The notes: generated by a model from the letters alone, not told the origin. Positions 54,573-63,985 are shown, numbered from the stretch's first letter. The stretch is DNA of 64,000 nt from Vibrio crassostreae (GCF_024347415.1 NZ_AP025476.1:1612001-1676000), one strand, 5' to 3'. A program made the numbers and translations.

Positions 54573-54806
54573 ATGAATAATTCAATAGAGCAAGGCTACT
54601 GCACATCTTGTCGTGAACGTACGCAACATGTTGTTGTTTTGGTGAGAAAGGAAAGTGCATTTGCAGGCAAGCCAAACCAAAAGCGACATGAATTTATCGC
54701 AGGCGTAATTAAAGGGTGGTTTTTTGGGCCTTTTATCGCCTCTATGGATGAGTTTTCTCGTCATGTTGTGTGTGAAAAGTGCGGACACAAAGAGATTCAA
54801 GATTAG
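54573..54806 (+). CDS. Zinc-ribbon mini-protein after the Rof-like gene
   Basis: 77 residues: YCTSCRERTQHVVVLV at the start and VVCEKCGHKEIQ at the end, same layout as 47609 and 50003. Middle contains a hydrophobic segment (GVIKGWFFGPFIASMDEF). An 8-base gap to the Rof-like gene implies cotranscription. Function unknown. Confidence 0.65.
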   Translation: MNNSIEQGYCTSCRERTQHVVVLVRKESAFAGKPNQKRHEFIAGVIKGWFFGPFIASMDEFSRHVVCEKCGHKEIQD

Positions 54807-54866
54807 AATTCGATTCAACGCGTACTGAACCTTCTGGTTTAAGAAAATGGCTTAGGAAATAGAAGA

Positions 54867-55316
54867 ATGAAAGAACAAATATTAGAAGCGGTAAAAGCAT
54901 ATGGTTTCTCGGTAAGAACCAACAATACCGATGAGGTTGATCCGGCTAAGGCGCAAATTGGGCAATTGTGGCAAGGCTTTTTCGAACAAGCTTTTCCTAA
55001 GCTGACCCCAGACTCAAAGGTCTACGGCGTTTACACCAACTACGAGTCAGATTTTACGGGCGAGTTTGATGTTATCGCGTGTACCAATGCGCTTACCGAT
55101 AATAGTTTAGATAATCTAGTTGAAACCAATATCGAAGCAGGCAAGTACTTAACGTTTTCTGCTGAGGGTGAATTACCGCAAGCTGTGATCGACCTATGGG
55201 GTGAAGTGTGGGCGTATTTCAACGCAGCAGACTGCCCACATGTTCGAGCTTACACAACAGATTTCGAATTCTACAAAGGTGAAACTGAAGTCGAGATTTC
55301 GATTGCGATTAAGTGA
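54867..55316 (+). CDS. GyrI-like/AraC effector-binding-domain protein
   Basis: 149 residues with the single SOUL/GyrI fold: FFEQAFPKLTPDSKVYGVYTNYESDFTGEFDVIACTNA and KYLTFSAEGELPQAVIDLWGEVWAYF. These domains bind small molecules; some bind and protect DNA gyrase (GyrI/SbmC). There is no DNA-binding domain. Last gene of the island. Confidence 0.8.
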   Translation: MKEQILEAVKAYGFSVRTNNTDEVDPAKAQIGQLWQGFFEQAFPKLTPDSKVYGVYTNYESDFTGEFDVIACTNALTDNSLDNLVETNIEAGKYLTFSAEGELPQAVIDLWGEVWAYFNAADCPHVRAYTTDFEFYKGETEVEISIAIK

Positions 55317-55495
55317 TTGGTTTAAAATGAACAAAAGGCTTAGCTTAGACTGTGGTCGCTAGTTAAGAGACAGTAGTTACCGGTAAAGAGACAACGGAAC
55401 CCCAGTTAAGCCTTTGAATATCTGCTCATTACAAAGAAGATACAGTGTCACGTAATTACCTTGGTTGCCATGCTGTCTCTATCCTTGAATTACCC

Positions 55496-56170
55496 TTATC
55501 CACCAAAAAGACAATCTTGCTTAGTTTCATTCCACAAAGGGTATTGCTTCATTACTTGGGTGTAGAGCTTACTTTCGAGATGCGCTCTTAACCAACGTCC
55601 TACGTTTTGATATTCCGATTTCACAAACCACTTCTTTTCGACTCGCACAAACTGGCTGACAAAAGGCATCACCGCAAAATCGGCCAAGCTTGGGGTTTCT
55701 CCAAAAAAGTAGGGCTGATCGGTGAGTCGCGCTTCCAGCTGACTAATGAAGGTTTCGCAGGCTTGTCGGCGTTGTTCAACATCGATGTTTCGGTAACGAA
55801 CCGATGCACGATACTTTTCTAAATAGCCAATAAATTCTTCATCGTTGGTTTTAATGAGTTGTTGCACTTGTTCGCTAAGTATTGGCTCACTTGAACGCAG
55901 AAGATCTTGAGGATCGTTCTGTTGAAGTGCCCAGTTCATCACATCCAAGCTTTGTTCAATGACTTGTCCGTTGGGTAACACCAATACCGGTACTGTCCCT
56001 TTTGGCGAACTGGCTAATAGTTCGCTAGGCTTGTCTTTGGTAATGATTTCTCGAAGTAACACTTTTTGCTGTGATAGTGCGATGCCCATTCGTCCGCGCA
56101 TTGCATAAGGGCAACGGCGCAAAGAATAAAGGATAGGTAGATCGGATTCGTTCGGCATTATTGAGGTCAT
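55496..56170 (-). CDS. Glutathione S-transferase
   Basis: 224 residues. N-terminal thioredoxin-like domain with a glutaredoxin-like CPYA motif (LYSLRRCPYAMRGRM), LLREIITKDKP and GTVPVLVLPNGQVIEQS; then the helical C-terminal domain. The Cys-Pro-Tyr-Ala motif places it near the omega/GrxB-like class. It should conjugate or reduce substrates using glutathione; substrate unknown. An alternative start four codons downstream is possible. Confidence 0.87.
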   Translation of the reverse strand: MTSIMPNESDLPILYSLRRCPYAMRGRMGIALSQQKVLLREIITKDKPSELLASSPKGTVPVLVLPNGQVIEQSLDVMNWALQQNDPQDLLRSSEPILSEQVQQLIKTNDEEFIGYLEKYRASVRYRNIDVEQRRQACETFISQLEARLTDQPYFFGETPSLADFAVMPFVSQFVRVEKKWFVKSEYQNVGRWLRAHLESKLYTQVMKQYPLWNETKQDCLFGG

Positions 56171-56262
56171 TTAGTTTGAAAAGTGTTGTACGGTGGTAAA
56201 GAGATCGTGATGTGGGTAGAATACGCGGCTTAAAAATTATAAGTAAGTGAGCGACTTCAAAA

Positions 56263-58518
56263 ATGAGCAGAAAAATTGAGTTATTAGCCCCAGGTGGCGA
56301 TGTAGAAGCGATAAAAGCCGCCATCGTAGCGGGTGCTAATGCAGTTTATTGTGGTTTAGACACCTTCAACGCTCGTAACAGAGCCTCTAACCTATCGTTA
56401 GACGAATTGAATGGTGTGATTCGCCTTGCTCATGAATACGGCTGTGAAGTGTTCCTGACTCTTAACGTTGTGCTATTGGAGCATGAGACAAAGAGCATCA
56501 CCAAGCTGCTGAACCAGCTTGTGAACACCAAAGTCGACGGCATCATCGTTCAAGACTTAGGTTTGTTCAACCTAGTGAAGAAGCATTTCCCATCGTTAGA
56601 CGTTCACGCATCGACTCAGTTAACAACGCACAACGAAGGCCAGATTAAGTTCTTGTCTAAGATTGGCGCGACACGCGTTAACTTATCTCGTGAATTGAAC
56701 CTGCCTGAAATCAAGATGCTGACGGAAGTGGCACACGATCACGACGTATTAACCGAAGTGTTCGTACACGGCGCTCTGTGTATCGCATTCTCTGGTCAAT
56801 GTTACTCAAGCTCAGTAAGTGTGGGTAACTCAGGTAACCGTGGTCGTTGTAGCCAAGCGTGTCGTGATGAGTACGAAATTACCAACGCGGGCAACAAGTT
56901 CCCACTCAACCTGAAAGATAACTCAGCATACTACGACCTACCTGAATTAGTTGACGCGAAAGTCGACTCACTGAAAGTAGAAGGCCGCATTAAAGGCGCA
57001 CACTACGTTTACACCGTGGTAGACACATGGCGTAAACAGATTGATAGCTTTGTGGAAAGTGGTTTGTTGATAGAAGACGATTCGAACCTGCACAAAGTAT
57101 TCAACCGTGATTTCACCAACTCTTTTCTAAAGGGCAACCTAACGAAAGACATGTTCATCGATAACCCGCGCGACAACAGCATGAACTACGCTGTTGAGAA
57201 AGCGACGGAGCAGAACAACGAAATCTCAGTAGTACAAATTCAAGAAGTGACCAACGAACTTCACCAAGCGAAAGACGTTCTTGGTAACGAAATGCGTGAC
57301 AAGATCGAGTTCCTTGATATTCGCAAAACACCAGTAGTACTGTCGTTCGGCGCAAAAGTGGGTCAACTATTTACGGTGACTGTGAATACGCCTAAAGAGA
57401 ACTTTACTCTTCAATCTAAATCGCTATTGAAAGCGGTTGAAGAGAAGGCGATCACTCAAGAACTGCTTGAGAAGCGATTCAAAAACGTGAAGAGCGCGGT
57501 TCACACACTAGAAAGCCACGATTTTAGTGAATTGGATGCGGACTTGCTGATTCCTCTTAAAGAGGTTTCGGACCTGAAAGACGAGATCGACTTCATTCTG
57601 AACGGCTCTGTGGAAGTGATTAAGCACGTTGAAGTGCCTGCACTGCCTCAACACCCTAAAGTGAACGAGAAGCCGACTATGTCGATGCTTATCGCTGACG
57701 TTGAAGACTTACACCTATGTGATGTGACTGACGCGGATGTTTACTTCAAACTGCCAGAAAGCTTCAAGAAGCGTTGTAACAAATACATCGACATCTTGGC
57801 AGCAAACCCACGTTTGATTCCTTGGTTCCCAGCGGTATTGATCGGCAAAGATTACGACGAAGCGGTTCGTATCCTTGAAGAGATCAAGCCGGCGCGCATC
57901 GTGACCAACAACACGGGTATTGCGTACAAGGCTTACGAGATGGGTATCGAGTGGGTTGCTGGTCCATTCATGAACACGACCAACTCTCACGCATTAGTGA
58001 CGCTGAAAGAAGAACTTAACTGTGCAGGTGCATTCATTTCGAACGAGATCAACAAAGGTCAGATTCGTCATATTCGCCGCCCAGAGAACTTCAAACTGTT
58101 CTACAGCATCTACCACCCAATCTTGATGATGACCAGCCGTCAGTGTTTCTTCCAAAGAACGGTAGGCTGTAACAAACCAAGCATTGAAGCAGGTTGTATG
58201 CTGAAGTGTGAGAAAGCGACCACGATTACTAACGTGAAGGGCATCTCTTTCGCGGTTGATAAACAGAAGGGTGGCTACCCAAGCATTTACAACCACGAAC
58301 AGTTCTTAAACCATGATGCAGTGACAGATTTCTCTGGTCTGTTCGACGAGTTCTTCATTGACCTAACCAACATCGGTGCAGGTTCTAAAGAAGTGAAAGA
58401 TAAAGTCGAGCTTATCAAGCATTTCGAAGCGCTACTGAACGGCGTAGAAGGTTCACAACAGAACCTAGAGCAGATGGTTGAAGTTCGAACTAACGCTCAG
58501 TACGTCCAAGGTCTATAG
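56263..58518 (+). CDS. U32-family peptidase-like protein
   Basis: 751 residues. N-terminal half: ELLAPGGDVEAIKAAIVAGANAVYCGLDTF, VDGIIVQDLGLF, HASTQLTTHN, VHGALCIAFSGQCYSSS, GNRGRCSQACRDEY and LKDNSAYYDL, the U32 hallmarks. The Cys set suggests a [4Fe-4S] cluster, as in the tRNA/rRNA-hydroxylating members (TrhP, RlhA). The C-terminal half has a further Cys set (TVGCNKPSIEAGCMLKCEKA). It is longer than RlhA and is a separate subfamily; the RNA-hydroxylase role is inference. Confidence 0.82.
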   Translation: MSRKIELLAPGGDVEAIKAAIVAGANAVYCGLDTFNARNRASNLSLDELNGVIRLAHEYGCEVFLTLNVVLLEHETKSITKLLNQLVNTKVDGIIVQDLGLFNLVKKHFPSLDVHASTQLTTHNEGQIKFLSKIGATRVNLSRELNLPEIKMLTEVAHDHDVLTEVFVHGALCIAFSGQCYSSSVSVGNSGNRGRCSQACRDEYEITNAGNKFPLNLKDNSAYYDLPELVDAKVDSLKVEGRIKGAHYVYTVVDTWRKQIDSFVESGLLIEDDSNLHKVFNRDFTNSFLKGNLTKDMFIDNPRDNSMNYAVEKATEQNNEISVVQIQEVTNELHQAKDVLGNEMRDKIEFLDIRKTPVVLSFGAKVGQLFTVTVNTPKENFTLQSKSLLKAVEEKAITQELLEKRFKNVKSAVHTLESHDFSELDADLLIPLKEVSDLKDEIDFILNGSVEVIKHVEVPALPQHPKVNEKPTMSMLIADVEDLHLCDVTDADVYFKLPESFKKRCNKYIDILAANPRLIPWFPAVLIGKDYDEAVRILEEIKPARIVTNNTGIAYKAYEMGIEWVAGPFMNTTNSHALVTLKEELNCAGAFISNEINKGQIRHIRRPENFKLFYSIYHPILMMTSRQCFFQRTVGCNKPSIEAGCMLKCEKATTITNVKGISFAVDKQKGGYPSIYNHEQFLNHDAVTDFSGLFDEFFIDLTNIGAGSKEVKDKVELIKHFEALLNGVEGSQQNLEQMVEVRTNAQYVQGL

Positions 58519-58570
58519 GGTTCAAGGTTTATAGCTTCCAAGGTCGAGAGCACTCAAGGTCTATAAGTCT
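58507..58570. repeat. 16-bp tandem repeat (four units) running out of the U32 gene
   Basis: Units of 16 bases begin CAAGGT: 58507-58522, 58523-58538, 58539-58554 and 58555-58570. The first contains the last codons and the stop of the U32 gene (Gln-Gly-Leu-stop), so the gene's end appears to have been copied three more times in tandem. Units differ by about 3 to 8 bases. Confidence 0.75.
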
Positions 58571-58599
58571 TAACCGCTGATAAGCATTCTGAACCAATA

Positions 58600-58633
58600 A
58601 ACAAAAGGCCACTCAATCGAGTGGCCTTTTTAA
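58600..58633. terminator. Rho-independent terminator between convergent genes
   Basis: AAAAGGCCACTC/GAGTGGCCTTTTT with an AATC loop, A- and T-rich on both sides. Confidence 0.88.
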
Positions 58634-58673
58634 TGTCTGAAACTTTCTGAGTCTTTCTCAATCAGCGAATACG

Positions 58674-59138
58674 TTATTCTGTCACGGCTTCTTGTTTGAA
58701 GCATGGGCTTTTCAACGTGTTCATCTTTTCGATTTCATTGGTTAAGCGTAACGAGAGCAGGGCTTTTTGGTTTGAAGCAAAATCAAACATCACGATAGTT
58801 GCGGTGCCGATGGTCGTCAGTTTCTGCTGAGCCTTACTGACAATCGCGTATTCCATAGTGAACCGGTCATCTTGAATGTCGGTAACACGTGAGCCAACCA
58901 TCAAGGTATCTGGATACGTGACTGGGCGGAAATACTTACAGTAAGTGTCACCTAGAACAGGACCAACTTTGGTAATCGCCATCTCTTCCATTAGCTCGAC
59001 GTGTTTGAAAAAATCTAAGCGAGCGGTTTCGAAATAGCGAAAATATACGGCGTTGTTAACGTGATTGAGTGCGTCCATTTCTCCCCAAGCGACAGGGATT
59101 TCTGTTACTACCGGGTAGTCAGATAATAGTGCTTCCAT
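58674..59138 (-). CDS. Acyl-CoA thioesterase (hotdog fold, FadM/YbgC-like)
   Basis: 154 residues. IPVAWGEMDALNHVNNAVYFRYFETARLDFF is the 4HBT-type active site, with the catalytic Asp in MDALNHVNN. Small thioesterase of the hotdog fold, cytoplasmic, hydrolysing acyl-CoA. Alone; chain preference unknown. Confidence 0.87.
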   Translation of the reverse strand: MEALLSDYPVVTEIPVAWGEMDALNHVNNAVYFRYFETARLDFFKHVELMEEMAITKVGPVLGDTYCKYFRPVTYPDTLMVGSRVTDIQDDRFTMEYAIVSKAQQKLTTIGTATIVMFDFASNQKALLSLRLTNEIEKMNTLKSPCFKQEAVTE

Positions 59139-59318
59139 GCGAACTCTCTTATGCTTATCTGTGTAATTAACGTTATCGACTTACCCTTCATCGGGATAAG
59201 TTGTTATTGGAATAAAAACCCTACCGCCAAATTAACAAAACTGCAACACGTGTGATTCAAGTTTTTGAAGCTCGAAACCACACAATGTCAGTCACTTAGT
59301 TACACCTGCACGCAATGG

Positions 59319-61154
59319 TTAGGCACTAAGGTGTTTGAATTGCAGCTCAACCAAGCGTTGGTACAATTCGCAGCTATTGATGAGAGACTGGTGGTCGCCG
59401 ATGTCTACTAGCTGTCCTTTATCGAGCACCGCAATCTGGTCGGCGTGTTTAATTGTTGATAATCGATGGGCGATAATGATCGTCGTTCTGCCACGCATTA
59501 ACTCTTCTAACGCTTGTTGTACGTGATGCTCACTTTCGCTGTCTAGTGCACTGGTTGCTTCATCCAACAATAGAATATTCGGATCTTTCAAGATGGCACG
59601 TGCGATAGCAATACGCTGTCTCTGTCCGCCAGAAAGCCTTACACCACGCTCACCAAGAAAGCTGTTGTAGCCATCTGGTAGGTTCTGAATAAACTCGTGC
59701 GCGTGTGCTTTCTTAGCCGCTTCGATAACTTGCTCGTCTGTTGCCTGCGGGTTGCCGTAGCGAATGTTATGGAACACATCATTACTGAACAGAGCAGGTT
59801 GCTGCGGCACCAATGCCATCTGCTGTCTTAGCTCGTTAGGATCAAACTGATTTAGTTCAACGCCGCCTAACGTCACTTTACCCACTTGTGGGTCGTAGAA
59901 ACGTTGCAGCAGCTCGAATAGGGTAGTTTTACCTGCGCCAGATGGGCCAACCAGTGCCAATACTTTGCCTTCATGGGCAGTGAGCGTGAGGTTGCTTGTT
60001 GCGGGCTGGTCCGGTCTTGATGGGTAACAGAAGGTCACATCATCAAATGCGACCTCTGGCGTTACGTTAGCAAGCGAAGTTGGATTCGCAACTGGCGCAA
60101 CAATATGGCTTTCAACTTGTAGGATCTCGATTAATCGCTCGGTCGCACCTGCCGCTCGTTGCAGTTCGCCCATCACTTCAGAGATCGTTCCTAGCGATGA
60201 AGCGACCATAATCGCGTAGAACACAAACGCTGCCAGATCGCCCGCCGACATCGTGCCGTTAATCACATCGCTACCGCCAACCCAAAGCATGCCAGCAATC
60301 GCACTGAACACGATAACAATCACGCCAGAAATAAGGATCGCGCGCTGTTTTACACGTTGACGACCAATCTCATAAGCCTTTTCTACTTCAATCGCGAACG
60401 ATGCTTTCTCTTGTGCTTCTCGACTGTAGCTTTGCACCGTTTTGATATGCTCAATAGCTTCACCAGCGTAAGAACCCACATCAGACATTGAATCTTGGCT
60501 TTGACGAGAGAGCGCTCTTACACGTCGTCCGTATACCAAAATCGGAATCAAGATAAACGGAACAGAGGCCAACACGATCAGCGTTAGCTTAATGTTGGTC
60601 GCGAACAACATGATGATTGCACCAGCACACATCAGCGCGCTGCGCATCGCCATAGAGAACGATGAACCAATAATGCTTTGGAGCAGAGTCGTGTCTGTTG
60701 TTATGCGTGACATGATGTCGCCACTGCCATTGGTTTCAAAGTAACTCGGGTGCAGTGTCACAACGTGATTGAATACTGATAAACGAATATCCGCACTCAC
60801 ACGTTCCCCAACAGAAGACACCAAGTAGAAGCGGAAGAAGGTACCAATCGAAATCAACACGACCACGACCATGATGAATTGAATTGCGCTGCCTAAATCT
60901 GAGAGTGATTGTTGGCTAAAACCTTGGTCGATGAGAAGGCGAATACCGTGTCCGACTGAAAGGGTTAAGCTAGCTGTGAAGATCAACGCGATCAACGCAG
61001 CAATAACACGACCTTTATAAGGCTGAATGAATTTACTGAGCTCGAACAGAATACTGAGGCTTTTCTTCTCAGGTTTGGGTTCTGGCGCTTGTTGAGTCGA
61101 TCGTTGAGTCTGTCGCTGGTTTGAGTCGAGCGTAGAAGAGACATCGTTTTGCAT
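59319..61154 (-). CDS. ABC exporter, fused permease-ATPase (MsbA/multidrug type)
   Basis: 611 residues. Six membrane helices (about residues 45-330), then Walker A GPSGAGKTT, signature LSGGQRQRIAIARAIL and Walker B ILLLDEATSALDS. H-loop IIAHRLSTIKHAD. Half-transporter that works as a homodimer in the inner membrane, exporting lipids or drugs. The N-terminal 30 residues are a Gln/Pro-rich tail. V. cholerae VcaM is one possible relative, but I cannot prove orthology. Confidence 0.88.
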   Translation of the reverse strand: MQNDVSSTLDSNQRQTQRSTQQAPEPKPEKKSLSILFELSKFIQPYKGRVIAALIALIFTASLTLSVGHGIRLLIDQGFSQQSLSDLGSAIQFIMVVVVLISIGTFFRFYLVSSVGERVSADIRLSVFNHVVTLHPSYFETNGSGDIMSRITTDTTLLQSIIGSSFSMAMRSALMCAGAIIMLFATNIKLTLIVLASVPFILIPILVYGRRVRALSRQSQDSMSDVGSYAGEAIEHIKTVQSYSREAQEKASFAIEVEKAYEIGRQRVKQRAILISGVIVIVFSAIAGMLWVGGSDVINGTMSAGDLAAFVFYAIMVASSLGTISEVMGELQRAAGATERLIEILQVESHIVAPVANPTSLANVTPEVAFDDVTFCYPSRPDQPATSNLTLTAHEGKVLALVGPSGAGKTTLFELLQRFYDPQVGKVTLGGVELNQFDPNELRQQMALVPQQPALFSNDVFHNIRYGNPQATDEQVIEAAKKAHAHEFIQNLPDGYNSFLGERGVRLSGGQRQRIAIARAILKDPNILLLDEATSALDSESEHHVQQALEELMRGRTTIIIAHRLSTIKHADQIAVLDKGQLVDIGDHQSLINSCELYQRLVELQFKHLSA

Positions 61155-61192
61155 ATGACTGCCTTAATGTGTTGTCGCTTTAAAATAGATGG

Positions 61193-61234
61193 CTTGTTAC
61201 TTGTTACTTGTTACTTATTGCTTATGACTTATTG
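61193..61234. repeat. Imperfect 7-bp tandem repeat (six units)
   Basis: Units CTTGTTA three times, then CTTATTG, CTTATGA, CTTATTG. On the minus strand and after rotation the main unit is AAGTAAC, close to AAGAACC in the array at 22998. Confidence 0.8.
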
Positions 61235-61653
61235 CCTGTACTGCGCGTTGTTCGCTGGGAAGTAATTGCTGTTGAGAATAGAACCCATTAAAGCATTTAT
61301 TGCGCTGTGACGCTCCCTAGGAAACTCAATTTCCAATATTTCCTCACCTATAAATGAATAATTCGAAACGACCTGAAAGGAAAACTAAGCATTCTGATTC
61401 AGTCAGTTCGATACTAAAGTAGGGGAGTTACCCCTAATTTTTATGCAAGTAAATTGGCGTTTATAGGAGAGTGAACTCATAAGTTACCAATCGAACGATG
61501 ATTTATAAATTGATAGCGAAACGATTGCTTTTTGTCTCGATATTAACTTTATCAATGACTTGCAACTTTTGGTTGTAAGACCAGTTATAGCGACTGTTTT
61601 TTGTGCAATATTTGTTACAAAAATTCAACAAAGTAGTTTTTTATACATTTTTC

Positions 61654-61681
61654 TTGCATAAAACCTCGGATTGAATAGAAT
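61654..61681 (+). promoter_or_regulatory. Candidate sigma-70 promoter of the art operon
   Basis: TTGCAT and TAGAAT are separated by 16 bases and lie 34 bases before the artP ATG. ATTGAATA overlapping the -10 matches one half of an ARG box, but the other half is weak, so ArgR control is only suggested. Confidence 0.5.
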
Positions 61682-61715
61682 AACCAACAAATGACAATTA
61701 ATGCAGTATTGTGGC

Positions 61716-62444
61716 ATGAGTATTCAAGTAAAGAGCATCAACAAATCATACGGTGATACCCAAGTTCTTCACGACATCAGTTTCGACTGTGAGAGTGGCG
61801 AAACCTTGGTATTGCTTGGCCCAAGCGGCGCGGGCAAGAGTTCATTACTGCGTGTATTGAACCTGCTAGAAATCGCGGACAACGGCGAGTTAGACATTGC
61901 GAACGAGCAATTCGACTTTTCAAGCCAAATCCAAGAGAAGCAGGGGCTTAAACTTCGTCGTAAAGTCGGCATGGTGTTCCAGCAATACAACTTATGGCCA
62001 CACATGACGGTGATGGAGAACTTGATTGAAGCACCAACCAAAGTGGCGGGTTTGGATAAGCAAGAAGCGATTAAGCAAGCTCAAGAAGTACTAAAGACAC
62101 TTCAACTTGCTGACAAAGCAGACGCTTGGCCACTTCAACTGTCTGGCGGTCAACAACAGCGTGTTGCGATTGCACGTGCGCTGATGATGAAACCGGATGT
62201 GTTGTTGTTTGATGAACCAACAGCGGCGCTTGATCCTGAGATCACCAACCAAGTCGTGAGCATTATTAAAGAATTGAGCGGAACGGGCATTACCCAAGTG
62301 GTCGTAACGCACGAAGTCGATTTCGCGAAGAAAATTGCTAGCCACGTTCTGTACCTAGAGAAAGGGTACATCGTGGAACACGGCACCAGCGACGCATTTA
62401 TTAACCCGCAGACTCCAGAGTTTGCTGAGTATCTTACTCATTAA
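61716..62444 (+). CDS. artP: Arginine ABC transporter ATP-binding protein ArtP
   Basis: 242 residues from the ATG at 61716; an ATG five codons upstream lies within the leader. Walker [11 protein letters not shown]-loop [10 protein letters not shown], signature [16 protein letters not shown], Walker [15 protein letters not shown]. Motifs and order match E. coli ArtP throughout. First gene of artPJQM, energising arginine import. Confidence 0.93.
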   Translation: MSIQVKSINKSYGDTQVLHDISFDCESGETLVLLGPSGAGKSSLLRVLNLLEIADNGELDIANEQFDFSSQIQEKQGLKLRRKVGMVFQQYNLWPHMTVMENLIEAPTKVAGLDKQEAIKQAQEVLKTLQLADKADAWPLQLSGGQQQRVAIARALMMKPDVLLFDEPTAALDPEITNQVVSIIKELSGTGITQVVVTHEVDFAKKIASHVLYLEKGYIVEHGTSDAFINPQTPEFAEYLTH

Positions 62445-62563
62445 GTAAGTCAGTTATTAAAGAAAGTTGACTCACTAGATTTAGCTAAACACAACATCAA
62501 TTAAAACAATCAAATTATAAGAATGGCCACAGGCCGCTATTACACAGTATTCGGAGTAACAAA

Positions 62564-63295
62564 ATGAAAAAGATTCTACTAGCTTCACTTATCGGCCTTG
62601 CTTCTTTCAACGCAGCAGCTCAAGAAGAAATCAAATTCGCAATGGAAGCAACTTACGCACCATTCGAATACATGGATGAGAACAACCAAATCCAAGGTTT
62701 TGATGTAGATCTAGCAAACGCACTTTGTGAAGAGATGAAAGCGACATGTACTTTCCACAACCAAGCGTTCGATAGCTTGATCCCTGCACTTAAATTCAAA
62801 CGTTACGATGCCGCTATCTCAGCAATGGACATCACTGAAGCGCGTCTTCAACAAGTAAACTTCTCTAACGCTTACTACGATAACTCTGCAGCATTCATCT
62901 CTTTCGAAGGCAAAGTAGCAGACCAAGCCGCTCTAGAAGGCAAGCGTGTTGGTGTTCAAAATGGTTCGACTCACCAGAGCTACCTACTTGAGCAAATGAC
63001 TGGCGTAACAGCAGTACCTTACTCAAGCTACCAAGATGCATTCATCGACATGAAGAACGGTCGTATCGATTCTGTATTCGGTGACACAGCCGTTGTAGCA
63101 GAATGGTTCAAGAAAGAAGACAACCTAACGTACGTTGGCGACCAAGTAACAAACCAAGAGTACTTCGGTAACGGCTTTGGTATCGCAGTAAACAAGAGCA
63201 ACCAAGAACTTGTAGACCAGCTTAACGTTGCACTTGCAGCAGTGAAAGCGAACGGCGAATACGACAAGATCTTCAACAAGTACTTCGGTAAGTAA
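62564..63295 (+). CDS. artJ: Arginine ABC transporter periplasmic binding protein (ArtI/ArtJ)
   Basis: 243 residues. Signal peptide KKILLASLIGLASFNAAA, then the type II binding-protein landmarks FAMEATYAPFEYMDENNQIQGFDVDLANALCEEM, SAMDITEARLQQVNFSNAYY and GKRVGVQNGSTHQSYL. It binds arginine (or a related basic amino acid) for the ArtQM permease. Only one binding-protein gene is seen here, unlike E. coli which has artI and artJ. Confidence 0.92.
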   Translation: MKKILLASLIGLASFNAAAQEEIKFAMEATYAPFEYMDENNQIQGFDVDLANALCEEMKATCTFHNQAFDSLIPALKFKRYDAAISAMDITEARLQQVNFSNAYYDNSAAFISFEGKVADQAALEGKRVGVQNGSTHQSYLLEQMTGVTAVPYSSYQDAFIDMKNGRIDSVFGDTAVVAEWFKKEDNLTYVGDQVTNQEYFGNGFGIAVNKSNQELVDQLNVALAAVKANGEYDKIFNKYFGK

Positions 63296-63298
63296 TTT

Positions 63299-63985
63299 AT
63301 GGAATTAACGGGTTACTCTTTAGGGCTCGTCGAAGCAAGCTGGATGACTGTTCAGCTTGCGTTCGTAAGCCTATTGGTTGGATTGGTTCTAGCAGTTTTG
63401 TTTGCAAGTGGTGAGATGTCTCGTCGTATTGCAATCAAATGGCCAACGACTGCATTTGTGACGATTGTTCGTGGTTTACCAGAAATTCTGGTCGTACTGT
63501 TTATCTACTTTGGTTCGACACAAGTTCTGTTCATGATCACTGGCGATTTCATAGAAGTGAGCCCGTTCTTATCTGGTGTTGTTGCACTGTCACTTATTTT
63601 TGCTTCTTACGCTTCGCAAACCTTGCGTGGTGCATTAAAAGCAGTAAGCAAAGGGCAGAGAGAAGCATCAAGCGCGCTTGGTATTTCTCAGTCTCGTGCA
63701 TTCTTTCGTATCGTGTTACCTCAAGCGGTAAGACACGCACTACCAGGGTTAACCAACCAATGGTTAGTGTTACTGAAAGACACTGCATTAGTTTCGCTGA
63801 TTGGTGTAACAGATTTGCTGAAACAAGCACAACTAACATCAGCGGCAACGCACGAAGCATTTACTTGGTACGCGACAGCAGCAGCAATCTACTTGGTCAT
63901 CACTTTAATCACACAAAGATTGGTAAAAGTGATTGATGGTAAGTTCTCTATTCAAGGTTTGGGTAACAAAGGGGCAATGGCATGA
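63299..63985 (+). CDS. artQ: Arginine ABC transporter permease ArtQ
   Basis: 228 residues with about five membrane helices. Permease EAA loop [30 protein letters not shown] with the conserved Gly. Follows artJ after three bases. Its stop overlaps the next start as ATGA. Confidence 0.92.
   Translation: MELTGYSLGLVEASWMTVQLAFVSLLVGLVLAVLFASGEMSRRIAIKWPTTAFVTIVRGLPEILVVLFIYFGSTQVLFMITGDFIEVSPFLSGVVALSLIFASYASQTLRGALKAVSKGQREASSALGISQSRAFFRIVLPQAVRHALPGLTNQWLVLLKDTALVSLIGVTDLLKQAQLTSAATHEAFTWYATAAAIYLVITLITQRLVKVIDGKFSIQGLGNKGAMA

Larger units (their letters stand above)
61155..61715. other. 561-bp divergent region between the exporter and artP
   Basis: No gene seen. It holds the heptamer tandem array (61193-61234) near the exporter start and, close to artP, a promoter TTGCAT-16-TAGAAT (61654-61681). 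AT-rich throughout the last 250 bases. Confidence 0.5.

Noticed and set aside
31030-55316. Defence island or toxin-antitoxin cluster
   Set aside because: None of the genes carries nuclease, methylase, STAND or toxin motifs that I can recognise; the families are small-molecule enzymes.
61350-61372. Possible ARG box near TGAATAATTCGA
   Set aside because: Half-sites are separated by one base rather than four, so it does not fit the ArgR consensus.
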